64,000 bases of DNA from JACRCT01 sp049841135 (GTDB lineage: Bacteria; Myxococcota; Myxococcia; Myxococcales; UBA5297): positions 1 to 64,000 of the forward strand of contig JASGHK010000003.1 in the NCBI GenBank assembly GCA_049841135.1, given 5' to 3'. Below, in pieces: positions 42,800 through 53,333 of this stretch. The notes below the pieces were generated by a model. The model ran no database searches. It had not been told where the DNA came from and worked only from the letters and a program-made list of their open reading frames with translations. A program made the translations under genes and the position numbers. How positions within the stretch are numbered: the stretch's first letter is position 1; each line of letters opens with the position of its first letter.

Positions 42800-43477
42800 A
42801 TGAAACCCATCGTCACCGCTGACAAGGCCGTCGAGGACATCCAGAGCGGATCCTCCCTGATGGTCGCCGGCTTCATGGGCTGCGGGAATGCCTGCACGCT
42901 CATCGACGCCCTGCTGCGCAAAGGTTCCAAGGACCTCACCCTCATCACCAGCGACACCGCCTTCCCGGACATCGGGGTCGGCCGGCTGGTGTGCCAGAAC
43001 CGGGTGAAGAAGCTCGTGGCCACGCACATCGGCACCAACCCGGTCGTCGGCCAGAAGATGAACGCCGGAGAGCTGGACGTGACGCTGGTGCCGCAGGGCA
43101 CCTTCAACGAGCGCATCCGCGCCAGGGGCGCCGGGCTGGGCGGCGTGCTCACCCCCACCGGCATCGGCACCGCGGTCGAGAAGGGCAAGGAGAAGCTGGC
43201 CATCGAAGGGCAGATCTACCTCCTGGAGCTGCCGCTGGGCGCCGAGTTCGCCTTCGTCAAGGCCGAGGTCTGCGACACGCACGGCAACTGCTTCCTGCCC
43301 ATGTCGACCAAGAACGCCGCGGTGTCGATGGCCATGGCCGCCGACCGCGTCTTCGTCGAGGCCGAGAAGGTCGTCCAGCCCGGCGAGCTCGACCCCGAGA
43401 AGGTCACCATCCCCGGCGTGTTCATCTCGGCGATCGTCCAGTCGACGCTCCCCGCCGAAAACCTCCAGCGCAAGTAG
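42800..43477 (+). CDS. 3-oxoacid/acetate CoA-transferase subunit A
   Basis: The alpha subunit of a two-subunit family I CoA-transferase, which moves CoA between acyl-CoA and a free acid. Motifs are SGSSLMVAGFMGCGNACTLI (CoA-binding glycine region), GELDVTLVPQGTFNERIRA and the GGVLTPTGIGTAVEKGKEKL stretch typical of this subunit. The length of 225 residues is normal. It starts at ATG 42800 and ends 18 bases before the beta-subunit gene. The exact acid (acetoacetate, butyrate, 3-oxoadipate) cannot be read from sequence. Confidence 0.92.
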   Translation: MKPIVTADKAVEDIQSGSSLMVAGFMGCGNACTLIDALLRKGSKDLTLITSDTAFPDIGVGRLVCQNRVKKLVATHIGTNPVVGQKMNAGELDVTLVPQGTFNERIRARGAGLGGVLTPTGIGTAVEKGKEKLAIEGQIYLLELPLGAEFAFVKAEVCDTHGNCFLPMSTKNAAVSMAMAADRVFVEAEKVVQPGELDPEKVTIPGVFISAIVQSTLPAENLQRK

Positions 43478-43495
43478 CCCTTCAGAGAGACGACG

Positions 43496-44155
43496 ATGGA
43501 CCCCAAGGACATGAAGCGGATCAGGATGGCCCGGCGCATCGCGCAGGAGTTCCCCGACGGGTCGCTGGTGAACCTGGGCATCGGCATGCCCACGCTGGTG
43601 GCCGACCACCTGCCCAAGGACCGCAAGATCCTCCTGCACTCGGAGAACGGCTTCATCGGGCTCGGGCCGCAGGCCCCGGCGGGCCAGGAAGACCCCCGGC
43701 TGGTGAACGCCGGCGGCCAGCCGGTGACCATGGTGCCGGGCGGCTGCTACTTCGACTCGGCCATGTCGTTCGCCATCATCCGCGGCAAGCACCTCGACTA
43801 CACGGTGCTCGGCGCGCTCGAGGTGGACGCCCACGGCAACCTCGCCAACTACATGATCCCCGGCAAGATGGTCCCGGGCATGGGCGGGGCGATGGACCTG
43901 GTGGTCGGCGCGAAGACGGTCATCGTGGCCATGGAGCACGTCAACAAGAACGGCGCCCCGAAGATCCTCAAGCAGTGCACGCTGCCGCTGACCGCGGTGG
44001 GCGAGGTGGACATCATCGTCACCGACATGGCGTTCATCCGCGTCACCAAGAAGGGCCTGGTGCTCGAGGAGATCGCCGAGGACACGACCGTCGAGGCGGT
44101 GCAGAAGGCGACGGGTGCGCCGCTGCACGTCGGCGGCAAGGTCGGGATGTTCTAG
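43496..44155 (+). CDS. 3-oxoacid/acetate CoA-transferase subunit B
   Basis: The beta subunit, 219 residues. The catalytic glutamate is in HSENG near residue 49, preceded by LVNLGIGMPTLVADHLPKD. A glycine-rich CoA loop reads GMGGAMDLVVGAKTVIVAME, and the end VTDMAFIRVTKKGLVLEEIA is typical. Together with the upstream subunit it makes an SCOT-like enzyme used in ketone-body, butyrate or polyhydroxyalkanoate metabolism. No other genes of those pathways lie nearby. Confidence 0.92.
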   Translation: MDPKDMKRIRMARRIAQEFPDGSLVNLGIGMPTLVADHLPKDRKILLHSENGFIGLGPQAPAGQEDPRLVNAGGQPVTMVPGGCYFDSAMSFAIIRGKHLDYTVLGALEVDAHGNLANYMIPGKMVPGMGGAMDLVVGAKTVIVAMEHVNKNGAPKILKQCTLPLTAVGEVDIIVTDMAFIRVTKKGLVLEEIAEDTTVEAVQKATGAPLHVGGKVGMF

Positions 44156-44208
44156 CAGCGGCGGCCGGCTCGAAGGTTGGTTGGCCTGGCCGCGGGGAGG
44201 AGACGAGC

Positions 44209-44829
44209 ATGGACGGCCCCACTTACCCGAAGCCTGGCCAGCAGCCGGCGCCGGTCCCGGGCCAGCTGCCGAAGAAGAAGACCAGCGGCTGCCTCATCGC
44301 GCTGCTGGTCGTCGCCATCGTCGGGATCGTCATCAGCTGCGCCGTCGGCGTCGTCGTCTGGCAGGCGGCGAAGAGCGAGACCGGCCAGGCCATCCTGGGA
44401 GCCCTCGGCGACGCCACCAAGTTGGCCGAGAAGGGGATGAACGCCCCGGGCGCCAAGGAGGTCCAGGCGCTGGGCTGCACCCAGGCGGTCGTCTTCGACC
44501 TGGCGGACGTCCAGCAGGTGGTCCGGCACTTCGCCAAGGACGCCGGTGATTCGGAGGAGCTCAAGGGGCGCATCATCACCTGCAGCGTGGGCTTCGCGCA
44601 GAAGGCGCCCACCTGCCAGGCCGTCGCCGACACCTACGTCAAGGCACTGGGCGGCCGCTCGGACTCGACCTTCACGGTGATCATCCAACGCCAGAACGAT
44701 CGCGAGAGCCTCTGCGAGCAGGCGTTCGACGAGGGTGGCGCCTTCGTTCCCGAACCCGCGGAAGCCGAGCCCAAGGCCGAGGCTGAGGGCGAGGACGACA
44801 CGTCTCCTCCGCCCGATCCTCAGAAGTGA
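44209..44829 (+). CDS. Membrane-anchored protein of unknown function
   Basis: 206 residues: a Pro/Gln-rich cytoplasmic start (PKPGQQPAPVPGQLPKKK), one membrane helix (CLIALLVVAIVGIVISCAVGVVVW), then a soluble domain with four Cys and an acidic Pro-rich tail. The domain segments include LGCTQAVVFDLADVQQVVRH and TFTVIIQRQNDRESLCEQAF. The start follows GGGGAGGAG by eight bases, a strong ribosome site. No family is recognised. It ends 17 bases before the convergent expansin gene. Confidence 0.68.
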   Translation: MDGPTYPKPGQQPAPVPGQLPKKKTSGCLIALLVVAIVGIVISCAVGVVVWQAAKSETGQAILGALGDATKLAEKGMNAPGAKEVQALGCTQAVVFDLADVQQVVRHFAKDAGDSEELKGRIITCSVGFAQKAPTCQAVADTYVKALGGRSDSTFTVIIQRQNDRESLCEQAFDEGGAFVPEPAEAEPKAEAEGEDDTSPPPDPQK

Positions 44830-44845
44830 GCAAAGGGGATCGCGC

Positions 44846-45895
44846 TCACTCGCAGACCGGGAACTGCTCCGAGGTCAGCTGATCGCCCGCGACGTTGAGG
44901 GCCACCTGGCCGGCGACCTGCGCTCCCTGGACGTCCGTCACCCGCACCGGGAGGGGCCAGACGCTCGCGGAGAGGGAGGCGTTGATCTGCCAGTAGTTGT
45001 AGTCGAGGCGCTCGGTGGCGCTCCAGGCGCCGCCGACCTGCACCTCCACCTTGGCGATGGGCGTGCGGTGGCCCTGCACCAGGAGCTGGTTCCACCAGAC
45101 GTTGGTGGGCTCCTTGAGGCGGAGGCTGACGTTCCCGGAGGTCGGGCAGGGCACGTAGCGCCAGGAGACGACGCCCGCCGCGCCGCCGTTGCCCGTGCCC
45201 AGGTAGCCTTCGCTGAGGTCGCCCACCTGCTCGAAGGCCTTCTTGCTCAGGTCGATGTGCCCGGCGGTGCACTTGGGGTTGGTCGCCACGGGGCACTGGT
45301 CGACGATGGTCACCGTCACCTTCCGGGACCCGTCGCGCGTCACCTCGACACAGGCGCCGCAGGCCGCGGCCTGGTCGTAGTCGGCGGTGTTCATCGCGCC
45401 GAAGTACTCGCCGTTGCCGGTGGCGACGTGGGCGACGGCGTTGGGCGCGTTCCCGCCGTAGGCCACGACCTCGAAGGCGCAGTTGACCCCAGGGCCCAGC
45501 AGCTCGTACCAGGTCAGCGAGCCATGGCCGGAGGTGTACTGAGGCAAGCCGAAGGCACAGGCGGGAGGCGACGCGGCGTCCGGCAATCCTCCACCCGCGG
45601 CATCGGGCCCTGACGAGCCCGCGTCCATGGCCTCAAGGCCCTCGGCGTCACTCGGCGAACCAGCCGCATCCGTCCCAGCTGTCGCATCCGTCCCAGCTGT
45701 CGCATCCGTCCCAGCTGTCGCATCTGTCCCAGCCATCGCATCTGTCCCAGCCGTCGCATCTGTCCCAGCCGTCGCATCTGTCCCAGCCGTCGCATCAGTC
45801 CCAGCCGTCGCATCGGGGCTCGACGGCGGCTCGCCACCACAGGCGGCAAGGCACACTGCGACGACGAGGGCGAGACGGAGGCGAAGAGAGCACAT
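44846..45895 (-). CDS. Bacterial expansin (EXLX1-like) lipoprotein
   Basis: Expansins loosen cellulose and other wall polymers without hydrolysis. A lipobox signal (LVVAVCLAAC) and a linker of six-residue DATAGT repeats lead to the two-domain core. The double-psi barrel part has AMNTADYDQAAACGACVEV, VTIVDQCPVATNPKC and GHIDLSKKAFEQV. The second domain, binding polysaccharide through aromatic residues, has VVSWRYVPCP, NVWWNQLLVQGHRTPIAKVE and DYNYWQ. The catalytic-site-like Asp (VDQCP) and the first-domain Thr/Asp (NTADY) are present. The length is 349 residues in one intact frame. Confidence 0.9.
   Translation of the reverse strand: MCSLRLRLALVVAVCLAACGGEPPSSPDATAGTDATAGTDATAGTDATAGTDAMAGTDATAGTDATAGTDATAGTDAAGSPSDAEGLEAMDAGSSGPDAAGGGLPDAASPPACAFGLPQYTSGHGSLTWYELLGPGVNCAFEVVAYGGNAPNAVAHVATGNGEYFGAMNTADYDQAAACGACVEVTRDGSRKVTVTIVDQCPVATNPKCTAGHIDLSKKAFEQVGDLSEGYLGTGNGGAAGVVSWRYVPCPTSGNVSLRLKEPTNVWWNQLLVQGHRTPIAKVEVQVGGAWSATERLDYNYWQINASLSASVWPLPVRVTDVQGAQVAGQVALNVAGDQLTSEQFPVCE
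45667..45815. repeat. 18-bp minisatellite in the expansin linker
   Basis: About eight units of 18 bases (GTCCCAGCTGTCGCATCC and variants) lie in frame within the expansin gene and encode repeats of Gly-Thr-Asp-Ala-Thr-Ala. Units at one end differ by single C/T changes, as expected for an expanding minisatellite. The spacer between lipid anchor and expansin domain could therefore vary in length. Confidence 0.85.
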
Positions 45896-46100
45896 GGCAA
45901 CTCCCGGAACTGCCGCGACGGCGATGTTCTCACGGACGGTGCGTGCGGCGTCGGCGACCTCGGAGTGCTAGCAAGCAAGGCAGGAGCGCGCTCGCCTTCC
46001 GCACACCCCGACCTGGCGGCGCCTGTTGCCGTGCCGACCCGTCCATCCGAGGATGGCCCCCGACGTCGCCGTCGCTCATCGACGGCGGGGAGGAGCCGCT

Positions 46101-48954
46101 GTGGCCATCGCAAAGCAACACCTTCGCGCCCTGGTGTGCGCATCGCTTCTTCTGCTCGCGTCGTGCCCCAAGCCCGGCGATCCTTCGCCGACACCGCCTT
46201 CCGACGCCGGCCCCGGCGCGAACCTCGACGCGGGCGCGGAGGCCGGCCCCTGCGCGGGCCAGACCTGCTCCGGACACGGGACGTGCGCAGCGGCCGACGG
46301 GGGCGGCGCCTCCTGCACCTGCGAGTCGGGCTACATGCCGCGCGGGTTGGCCTGCGTGCTCGACGTCGACCTGCCGGTCAATACGTGGACCCTGCTGCCC
46401 GGCAAGGTGTCCCGGCCCTATCGCTACAGCTCCCCGGTGTACTCGCCCTCCCGCGGGCAGGTGTTGCACTGGGGCCGAAGCGGAGCGGAGGGCTGGCGCA
46501 ACGACGTGCTCGCCTTCGACGTGAGCACGCTGAGCTGGGTCTCGGACGGCAACGGCGCCCCGGAGAAGGAGCTCGCCGACGCCCAGCGCGAGGGCACGCT
46601 GCTGGGCGTGGCCATCACCGGCACCGCGGGGATGCTGCCCGGCGGGACGCCCGCGCCTTCGACCACCGCCGCGGCCGGCGTCTGGGATTCGAAGCGCAAC
46701 GAGGTCGTCTACCCGCTCGCCGGCATGACCTTCTCGTACGACCCCACGAAGCGCACCTGGCGCGACTTCAAGGCGGCCAACACGCCTCTGCTCTACGGTC
46801 CGGGCGCCGGCTACGACCCGATCAACGACGAGCTCGTCGTCTTCCCTCACTTCGGCGCCCGCAATCGGGACCTCGTCCCCAGCAATGGCAACGTCATCGG
46901 TCACCTGGGAACCCACGTCTACAGCTTCCAGGAGAACGCCTGGCGCAGGACGAGCCAGACGTTCGGCTCGCCTGAGGTCCGGGCTGCGCGCAGCGGGCTG
47001 CTCGGCGTCGCCACGCACCTGAGCAGGGCCGTCGACGGCGCCTGGGCCCTGCGCCGTGCCGGCAGTGCGGCGACCCCGGCGGAGGTGAAGCAGGCGCTCG
47101 CCGAGGCCAAGGCGGCGCTCGATGCCGTGAGCCTTCCCGCCGGGACCGCCGCGTCCCTCGGCGGCGTGGCCACGCCGCTCGCCGAAGCCACCTCCGCGGC
47201 CGCGGCCGACGGCTGGGACGCGACGCTCCAGGCCGGCGGCCGGGCGTTGTGGGCGCTCGACGCGCTCCTGGACGGAGCGCTGCGCGTCGAGCCCCCGGCG
47301 CGCGCGGGAGCGCCCCTGGTCTACCTGCCGGCGAAGAAGAGCCTGCTCCTCTTCGGCGGGCACGACGGGCTCGTGCGACAGGACCTCAAGGTTCCGGAGA
47401 ACAAGGGCGGAGAGCCGGGCCGGCGCAACGACACCTGGCTCTACGACTGCACCACGCGGCAGTGGCGCGAGGTCTCGAAGAGCCAGCGTCCCCCCAAGAC
47501 GCTGTGGCCGGAGGTGGTCTTCGACCCGGCCTCGGGGCTCACGCTGCTGGTGACGCGCACCGGCAATCCCTGGGACGCCAGCGCCGCCGGGACCGTGACC
47601 CTCTGGGGCTTCGATCCCGCCACCGAGGAGTGGCAGAAGCTGCACGAGCAGGCGTGGCCCGGAAAGGTCGGGGGCGCCGCGTACACCGGCTGGGGCACGA
47701 TCATCCAGGAGGTCGTGCTCGACGAGCGCGCCGCGCTGCTCCTCCTGCTGCAGGTGCTCGAGGACGGGACCGGCACTTCGCAGGAGACCTACGCGCTCAA
47801 GCTGGACGTGAGCCAGATGAAGCGCTCGCCGGCCATGGACTGGACCGCCCTCGAGCCCATCCGGCCCCACGGCCCCGTTCCGGCCGACGACCCCGCGGTG
47901 GTCGGGCGGCTCCAGTCGCTGCCGGCCAACTCCTGGGTCCACATGCACCCGAAGAACGAGGGCCCGGAGCGACAGTGGGGCAACGCGGCCTGTGACCCGG
48001 TGCGCGGGCACGTCTACTACTTCGGCGGGGGCCACTCGACCTACCAGGTCAACGACGTGGCCATCTACGCGCCGGGGGTGAACGCCTGGTTCTACGGGGT
48101 AGGCGACCACAACGATTGGATGCTATCCCGCGAGCTGGGACGGCTCGAACCTCGGGCTCCGGGGAGGGCGCAACGCGCACCACCAGCGCAACACCTACGT
48201 CGCCCTCGACGGGCGCATGTACTCGAGCCTCGGCGCGGAGAGCCGGCGCTGGGGAGCCCAGAGCGCGACCGAGGAGCGTCAGCGCTACGCCTGGTTCTAC
48301 GACGTGGACCGTGGCGGGGTCTGGCGCGACGCGCCGATCGAGACGAGCAAGGGCCCGGGCGTAACGGGGCTCTACGGCGGCACGCACCTGGCGACTCCGG
48401 ACGGCCGGGTCCTCGGCTTCGGCGGGGCCCTCGAGCCCTATGACGGCAGGTTGTTTCCCGGGGAGAGCTACTTCGCCTCTCTCGATGTGGCGCGCTCGAA
48501 GCTCACCGTCCAGAAGGTCACGGGCGGGCCGCTCAGCGACCCCAACGAGGACCGCCCCTTCGCCTTCCTGCCCGACAAGAACCAGGTCTTCTTCTACGAG
48601 TGCGTCGTCACCAACGGCGCGATCGAGCGGCAGGGCACCTGGGTCTACGACGTCGCCGCCAACTCCTTCACGGACCTGAAGCCCGCCCGCCAGCCGCCCG
48701 CCGATCCCCAGACCGTCGAGTACCTCTCCACGCAGAACGCCGTCTTCGCCGTCATCCGCGGCGGCCAGCAGTGGATCTACTCCTTCGACCGGAACACCTG
48801 GGCACCCCTGCCCATGGCCTCCGACTCCCCGATGGTCTTCGAGACGCCGTACGCCCAGACCGTCTACTCGGCCAAGTACGGCATCCTGGTGAACCTCGGC
48901 CGCAATGGCACCGCGGCGATGCGGCCGGACATCACACAAATGACGTGGCCGTAA
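46101..48954 (+). CDS. Kelch-type lipoprotein with EGF-like module
   Basis: A GTG start gives a lipobox signal (LVCASLLLLASC), a short Asp/Ala linker and an EGF-like module (CAGQTCSGHGTC then CTCESGY). About 850 residues of kelch or galactose-oxidase-like repeats follow: GQVLHWGRSG..NDVLAFDV, LLLFGGHDG, NDTWLYDCTTRQW and VYYFGGGHSTYQVNDVAIY. An alanine-rich helical insert lies near residues 320-400. One frameshift near 48,135 breaks the frame, and the rest reads on to MRPDITQMTWP. Probably a surface-bound propeller. No copper-radical Cys-Tyr pair could be confirmed. Confidence 0.75.
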
Positions 48955-49031
48955 GCGACGACCGGGTCGACTTTGGACCCCGGGCACTGCAAGCCTGACC
49001 CGAAGCCCGAAGCCCGAAGCCCAGAGCCCGG

Positions 49032-51082
49032 TCAGGGAACGATGGTGCCGCCGTTGTCCACGAACCTCGGCGCGACGTTCGGGCTGTAGCTTCCGCCGTG
49101 GAGCTCGAGGGCGCCGCCGGGGTTGAGGACGAGCTGGTTCGCGACCGAAAGGGCGTGGCCCGCCAAATCGAGCCTGCCCTGGTCGATGGTGAGGTCCTGA
49201 GCCAGGCCGGGAAGGGTCCAGTCGGAGAGGAGCACCAGGCCGCCCGCGGGCCTGGTCAGGATGACGCTGCCCGCGGGTTGGGTCCCGCCGAGGCTGAGGT
49301 AGGTGCCGCTGGAGCTGCCCGCGAAGGTCAGCGTCGCGGTGCCGCCCGCGGCGTTCGCGCCCAGCCGGTAGTCGCCATGGAGGCTCGAAGTCGCCGCGCA
49401 GCTCCTCGGCGTTGTCGGTGAAGTCGCCCAGGACGACGAGGGTGCTGCCGTTGAGCACCTCGGTGGCGGAGTGCCATCCGCTCCGGGTCGGTGCGCCGTT
49501 GAGCACCAGGTGGTGGAGCTGCAAGCCGGCTGGCACGTCGACGAGGGCGGTGGCGTGGAAGCTGTCGCCGACGTCGCGGGCGCCTTCGATCTGCACGGTC
49601 CCCTGGCCCGGCACGAACGTGGCGGCGGGCGAGATCTTCAGGGCCGTCATCGAGCCCTGAACCGGCGTGCCGAGGACCAGCGTCCCGCTCGGGGCGACAA
49701 AGGTCCCGCTGGTGACGGTCAGGGCCGCGGCGCGCAGCTCGGTGGTTCCGGCCTCTGGCTCCAGGCTCCCGGTGCCGTTCTCCTGCACGAGCTGGCAGGT
49801 CGCGCCACCCGCCTCGAAGCGGTAGCGCTGAGCGGCACCCGCGGCGTTGAAGGTGATGGTGCAGCCGTACGAGATTTCGGTATTCGCGCCCACCAGCAGC
49901 CTGCCCTTGACCGCGTAGCTGCCGAGCATGCGGCCCTGCACCTGGTTGAGGTCGTTGAGGACCGTCAGCGTCCCGCTGCCCCGCACCTCGAGAATCGGAT
50001 TGCCACTCCGAAGACTCGGACGAGACGCCGGGGACGAAGTCCCAGAGCTCGACGTCGGCATCGATCTGGAGGACGCCCTTGGCGCTGCAGCTGGAGGTCG
50101 TCGGCCGGCCGGTGCCGCTCACGAATGTGCCCATCGCGTGGCCGAAGGCCGCTGCGGCGCCGAAACGGAAGGCAGTGGTCGTGCCGCACGCTTTGGACCC
50201 GACGGTCAACGTCCCCGAGGTCGAGGTGAAGCTCCCCGCCAGCAGCTGCAGGCCGCCGCTGATCGAGATGGGGCCGGTCCCGCCGACGAACGCCCCAGAC
50301 TCCTGCGTCCAGCCGAGCGCCCCGACGTGAACGGGGACGCCGCCGGCCTGCGCCAGGGCGCCGGTGAAGCCTGCGTTCATCTCGAGCCCGGCGACCTCGA
50401 CCGCGAGGTCGAGGGTGGCCGAGCAACGGGCAGAGCAGGTGCCGTCGAAGATGGCGGTGTCCGCGGGGCCGGGCGGTCCGGCGGCGCCTGCACACGCTCC
50501 GCCGACCACCGCACCACACCAGTTCGCGCCCACGCTCCAGCCGGCTTCGGCGCCCGCTCCGGTCCAGGTGTAGGGCGTCATGACCTTGACCGCGACCGTG
50601 CCGGCCTGCGCCGCGCCGCTGCCATCCTGGAAGGTGAAGGAGAAGCTGTCCGTCCCGTGGTAGTCGGCGTTCGGCGTGTAGAGGATCGACCGGGCGCCAA
50701 CCACGAGAGGGGTGCCCGCAATGCCGGCCGCGGCGCCGGAGACGGTGTAGGCGGGGTCGTCGCCGAGGACCGTCACCGTGCCGCTCCCGTTCATGGCGAC
50801 GACGAGCACCGCGTTGGCTTCGGGCAAGACGCGAGCGTCGCGGCCGACGAGAGCGGCATCGGCCGCGGCGCCGTCGGCTCCGTCGGCCACAGCGGCGTCC
50901 GCGCCGTCGAACGCAGCGCCATCGGCCGCCCCGCCATCCCTCGCCCCAGAATCCAGGGCCGCGCCGCCGGCGTCGGCTCCGCGGCGGTGGGCTTCGAAGG
51001 GCACGACCGAGCAGGCGGGAAGCCCCAAGGATCCGAACGAGAGAACGAAGAGGGCGATGGCGATGAACCGCCTGCCATGCAT
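49032..51082 (-). CDS. Lipoprotein with tandem-95-like and right-handed repeat domains, two frameshifts
   Basis: The ATG at 51082 gives a signal with lipobox (FVLSFGSLGLPAC), an Asp/Ala/Gly linker of about 60 residues and one Ig-like tandem-95 type repeat (YTPNADYHGTDSFSFTFQDG). Some 450 residues of short beta units follow, rich in G, T and N (FVGGTGPISISGGLQLLAGS, GTFVAPSGTLVLGTPVQGS, LVVLGDFTDNAEELRGDF). They look like a right-handed beta-helix of the kind seen in secreted adhesins. Frame changes near 50,010 and 49,385 split it. The convergent kelch gene ends 77 bases away. Confidence 0.65.
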
Positions 51083-51155
51083 CAAGGGCTCCTCAGTGCG
51101 GTTGAGCGAGGGGCCAAGCCTATCAGGGGCCCCGTGCAGTGCTATCAAGGTGGGC

Positions 51156-52530
51156 ATGAGCGTTCCCGCCTTCCGCACGACGAAGGAGCTGTGCCCCGAC
51201 GAGCCCCTCGCCTCGCGCGTCGACGCCTTGGCGCAGGCGGGCTGCGTGGAGTCCTCGCACGTCGGCTATGCGGGCGCGCCGAGCGAGGTCTACGCGCTCT
51301 TCGCCGCGGTCCGCGAGGCGGCGAGCGCGGCGCAGCTCCTCTCCCTCGCCTTCCACGAGCGCCCGGTGGTTCGCCTCTACGCGGTGCGCTGCCTCGCCTG
51401 GGAGCGCCCCGCCGAGCTCCTGGCGCTGCTGTCTCTCCTGGACGACGACACGACCGTCGAGGTCCTCGACGGCTGCCTGCGCGCGCGCGACACCGTCGCC
51501 GGACATCTGCTCTGCGAAGTGGAGCACCTCGACGCCGCCAAGCCGACCGTCGCCGCAGCCAAGGCCGCGCTCCTCACCGCAGCGCTCGATCGTCCCGCGC
51601 TGCGCGACCGTCATCCCCGGCTGCTCATCGCCCTCTCGGGCGTCCAGCCCGCCGGGGCCGCCTCCCGGGCCCCGACGCTCCTGGACGATCCCGCGACGCC
51701 GCCGGCCATGCTCTTCGACGCGCTCGCCGTCTGGCGAAACGCCTCGCCGCCCTCCACGGACCTCGAGGCACGGCTGCGCGCCTTTGCGGGACACGCCGAC
51801 GCCGCGGTGCGAGGCCGCATCGCGCGCACCCTGGGCGAGCTGGGCACCTCCGCGACGCTCGCACTCCTCGAGGGGCTCAGGCGCGATGCGGAGCCCGGCG
51901 TGGCGCAGGCGGCCGAGAGCGCCTACGCGTCGCACCCGCTCGCCGACCCACAGCAGGTGCTCGACGGGTTCCGCCGCGCTCCCAACGCTTCCGATGCACT
52001 GGTCTCCCTCGTTCACTGCGACGCGCCCGCGGTGCTGGCGGAGCTGGTGGCCTACGTCCGCAGCCACGACGTCGGCACGATCCTCGCGGCGCCCATCGCG
52101 GCGCGCCGCACCACTCCGAACTTCACGCTCGCCGCGCGAGAGCTCGCCAGCTTCGACGCGCCCGGCGTCATCTTCGGCGAGAGCCCGCGCTCCTCGGCGC
52201 TCAACCACCTGGTCAAGAATCGCGGACCCGCAGGCGCTGCCGCTGTGCCGCGCCGCCCTCGACGCGTGGACCCACAGCGCCGTCCCCCTGGCCGGGGCCC
52301 GCGGCGTGGTGAGCCTGACGAGCGACGGCACCGAGGCGACGCTCTTGCCGCTGCTCTCGGACCCCAGCACCACGGTGCGCTGCGAGGTCATGGAGCGGCT
52401 GGGCGTCGGCGGTGCCGGCGGGAAGGCGGCCCTCGCCGCACTTGAGAAGCTGCTCCCCACGCTCCCGCCAATGGAGCAGGTCTCCGCCCGCAACGCGGCG
52501 CAGTTCATCCGCTCGCGGCTCGGGAGCTGA
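51156..52530 (+). CDS. HEAT-repeat protein
   Basis: ATG 51156 opens a cytoplasmic all-helical protein of about 457 residues. Repeats include RPVVRLYAVRCLAWERPAEL, DAAVRGRIARTLGELGTSAT, AEPGVAQAAESAYASHPLAD and TVRCEVMERLGVGGAGGKAA. One frameshift near 52,225 breaks the frame, with a perfect continuation afterwards (PLCRAALDAWTHSAVPLAGA). There is no signal peptide and no enzyme motif. It is divergent from the tandem-95 lipoprotein and convergent with a small unknown gene 10 bases beyond its stop. Confidence 0.7.
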
Positions 52531-52540
52531 GCGGCGGGGC

Positions 52541-52993
52541 TCACGGGAGCAGCCGGCCGGTGCTCACGTCCACGCGCCGGCAGGTCGGCGCCATGGCGCG
52601 CGGGGCCAGCGGGTGGTCGGTCCAGCCGGCTTCGACGGTCAGCACGTCGCCATCGCGGCTGAGCTTCGGCCAGCCGCCGCCGCCGTCGACCATCAGGCCC
52701 CAGGCGACCTTGCCGCCGGGGAGGACGCGGTGGATGGAGGTGGCATACGGCGAGCCGCCGGCGTTGCTGTGCTCGTTGTTCCAGACGACGAAGAGCGCGT
52801 CGCCGTGGACCTCTGCATAGGCGAGGAAGGGCTCCAGGTAGTTGCTGAAGCTCACCCGCGGCAGGACCGCCCGCCAGCGCTCGCCCTCGGTGCCCAGGCA
52901 GCGCACCAGCATCCCGCCCGGCGCGCAGATGGCCATCCCGCGCTCGGTCACGACGATGCGCCCTCCGTCGAACTCGACCTCTCGCTCGGCCAC
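52541..52993 (-). CDS. Small soluble protein of unknown function
   Basis: 150 residues without signal or membrane span. Repeated beta-type segments are visible (GRIVVTERGMAICAPGG, GDALFVVWNNEHSNAGGSPY, DGDVLTVEAGWTD), with many Trp and Gly. This suggests a small beta-propeller or beta-sandwich. It resembles short cytoplasmic proteins often seen beside kinases in myxobacteria, but I cannot name a family. The frame is intact and ends 10 bases from the HEAT gene on the other strand. Confidence 0.55.
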   Translation of the reverse strand: MAEREVEFDGGRIVVTERGMAICAPGGMLVRCLGTEGERWRAVLPRVSFSNYLEPFLAYAEVHGDALFVVWNNEHSNAGGSPYATSIHRVLPGGKVAWGLMVDGGGGWPKLSRDGDVLTVEAGWTDHPLAPRAMAPTCRRVDVSTGRLLP

Positions 52994-53333
52994 GCTCCAC
53001 CTCCTTCGCGGTCCCGAGCATACGTCCTGTAGCGTGGCGTTCGGGTCGCCACGCGGCTCCTGCAGGAGTGCTCAGAGGTTATGTGCAAGCGCATGGCGAG
53101 GATCCTGGCGCGACAGACTCGCAGGTCGCTCCGGCCCCGACCCGACTCCCCGGACCGGACTCAAGCCCTCTGAACCACTCGCCTTTCGGAGCCCAGGAGC
53201 ATTTTCGCTCGCGACACACCCCCGAACCGGCCAGCCTGCTCTCGCGCATTCGGTACGACAATTCGCCGGATCGATCGACTTAGGAGGAGCGGCACGCTCA
53301 GTCGACGAGCCGGCCCCAGCGGAGGCAGCTCTC
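52994..53333. other. 340 bases without a recognised feature
   Basis: The gap between the small unknown gene and the start of the secreted protein at 53334 shows no recognisable coding sequence, hairpin or operator. Promoters for both divergent genes must lie here, but no clear -35/-10 pair is visible in this GC-rich DNA. A good ribosome site (GGAGGCAG) precedes 53334. Confidence 0.5.

Noticed and set aside
45930..48110. A 726-residue minus-strand frame opposite the kelch gene
   Set aside because: Composition (R, G, A, V, H) and lack of motifs mark it as a shadow.
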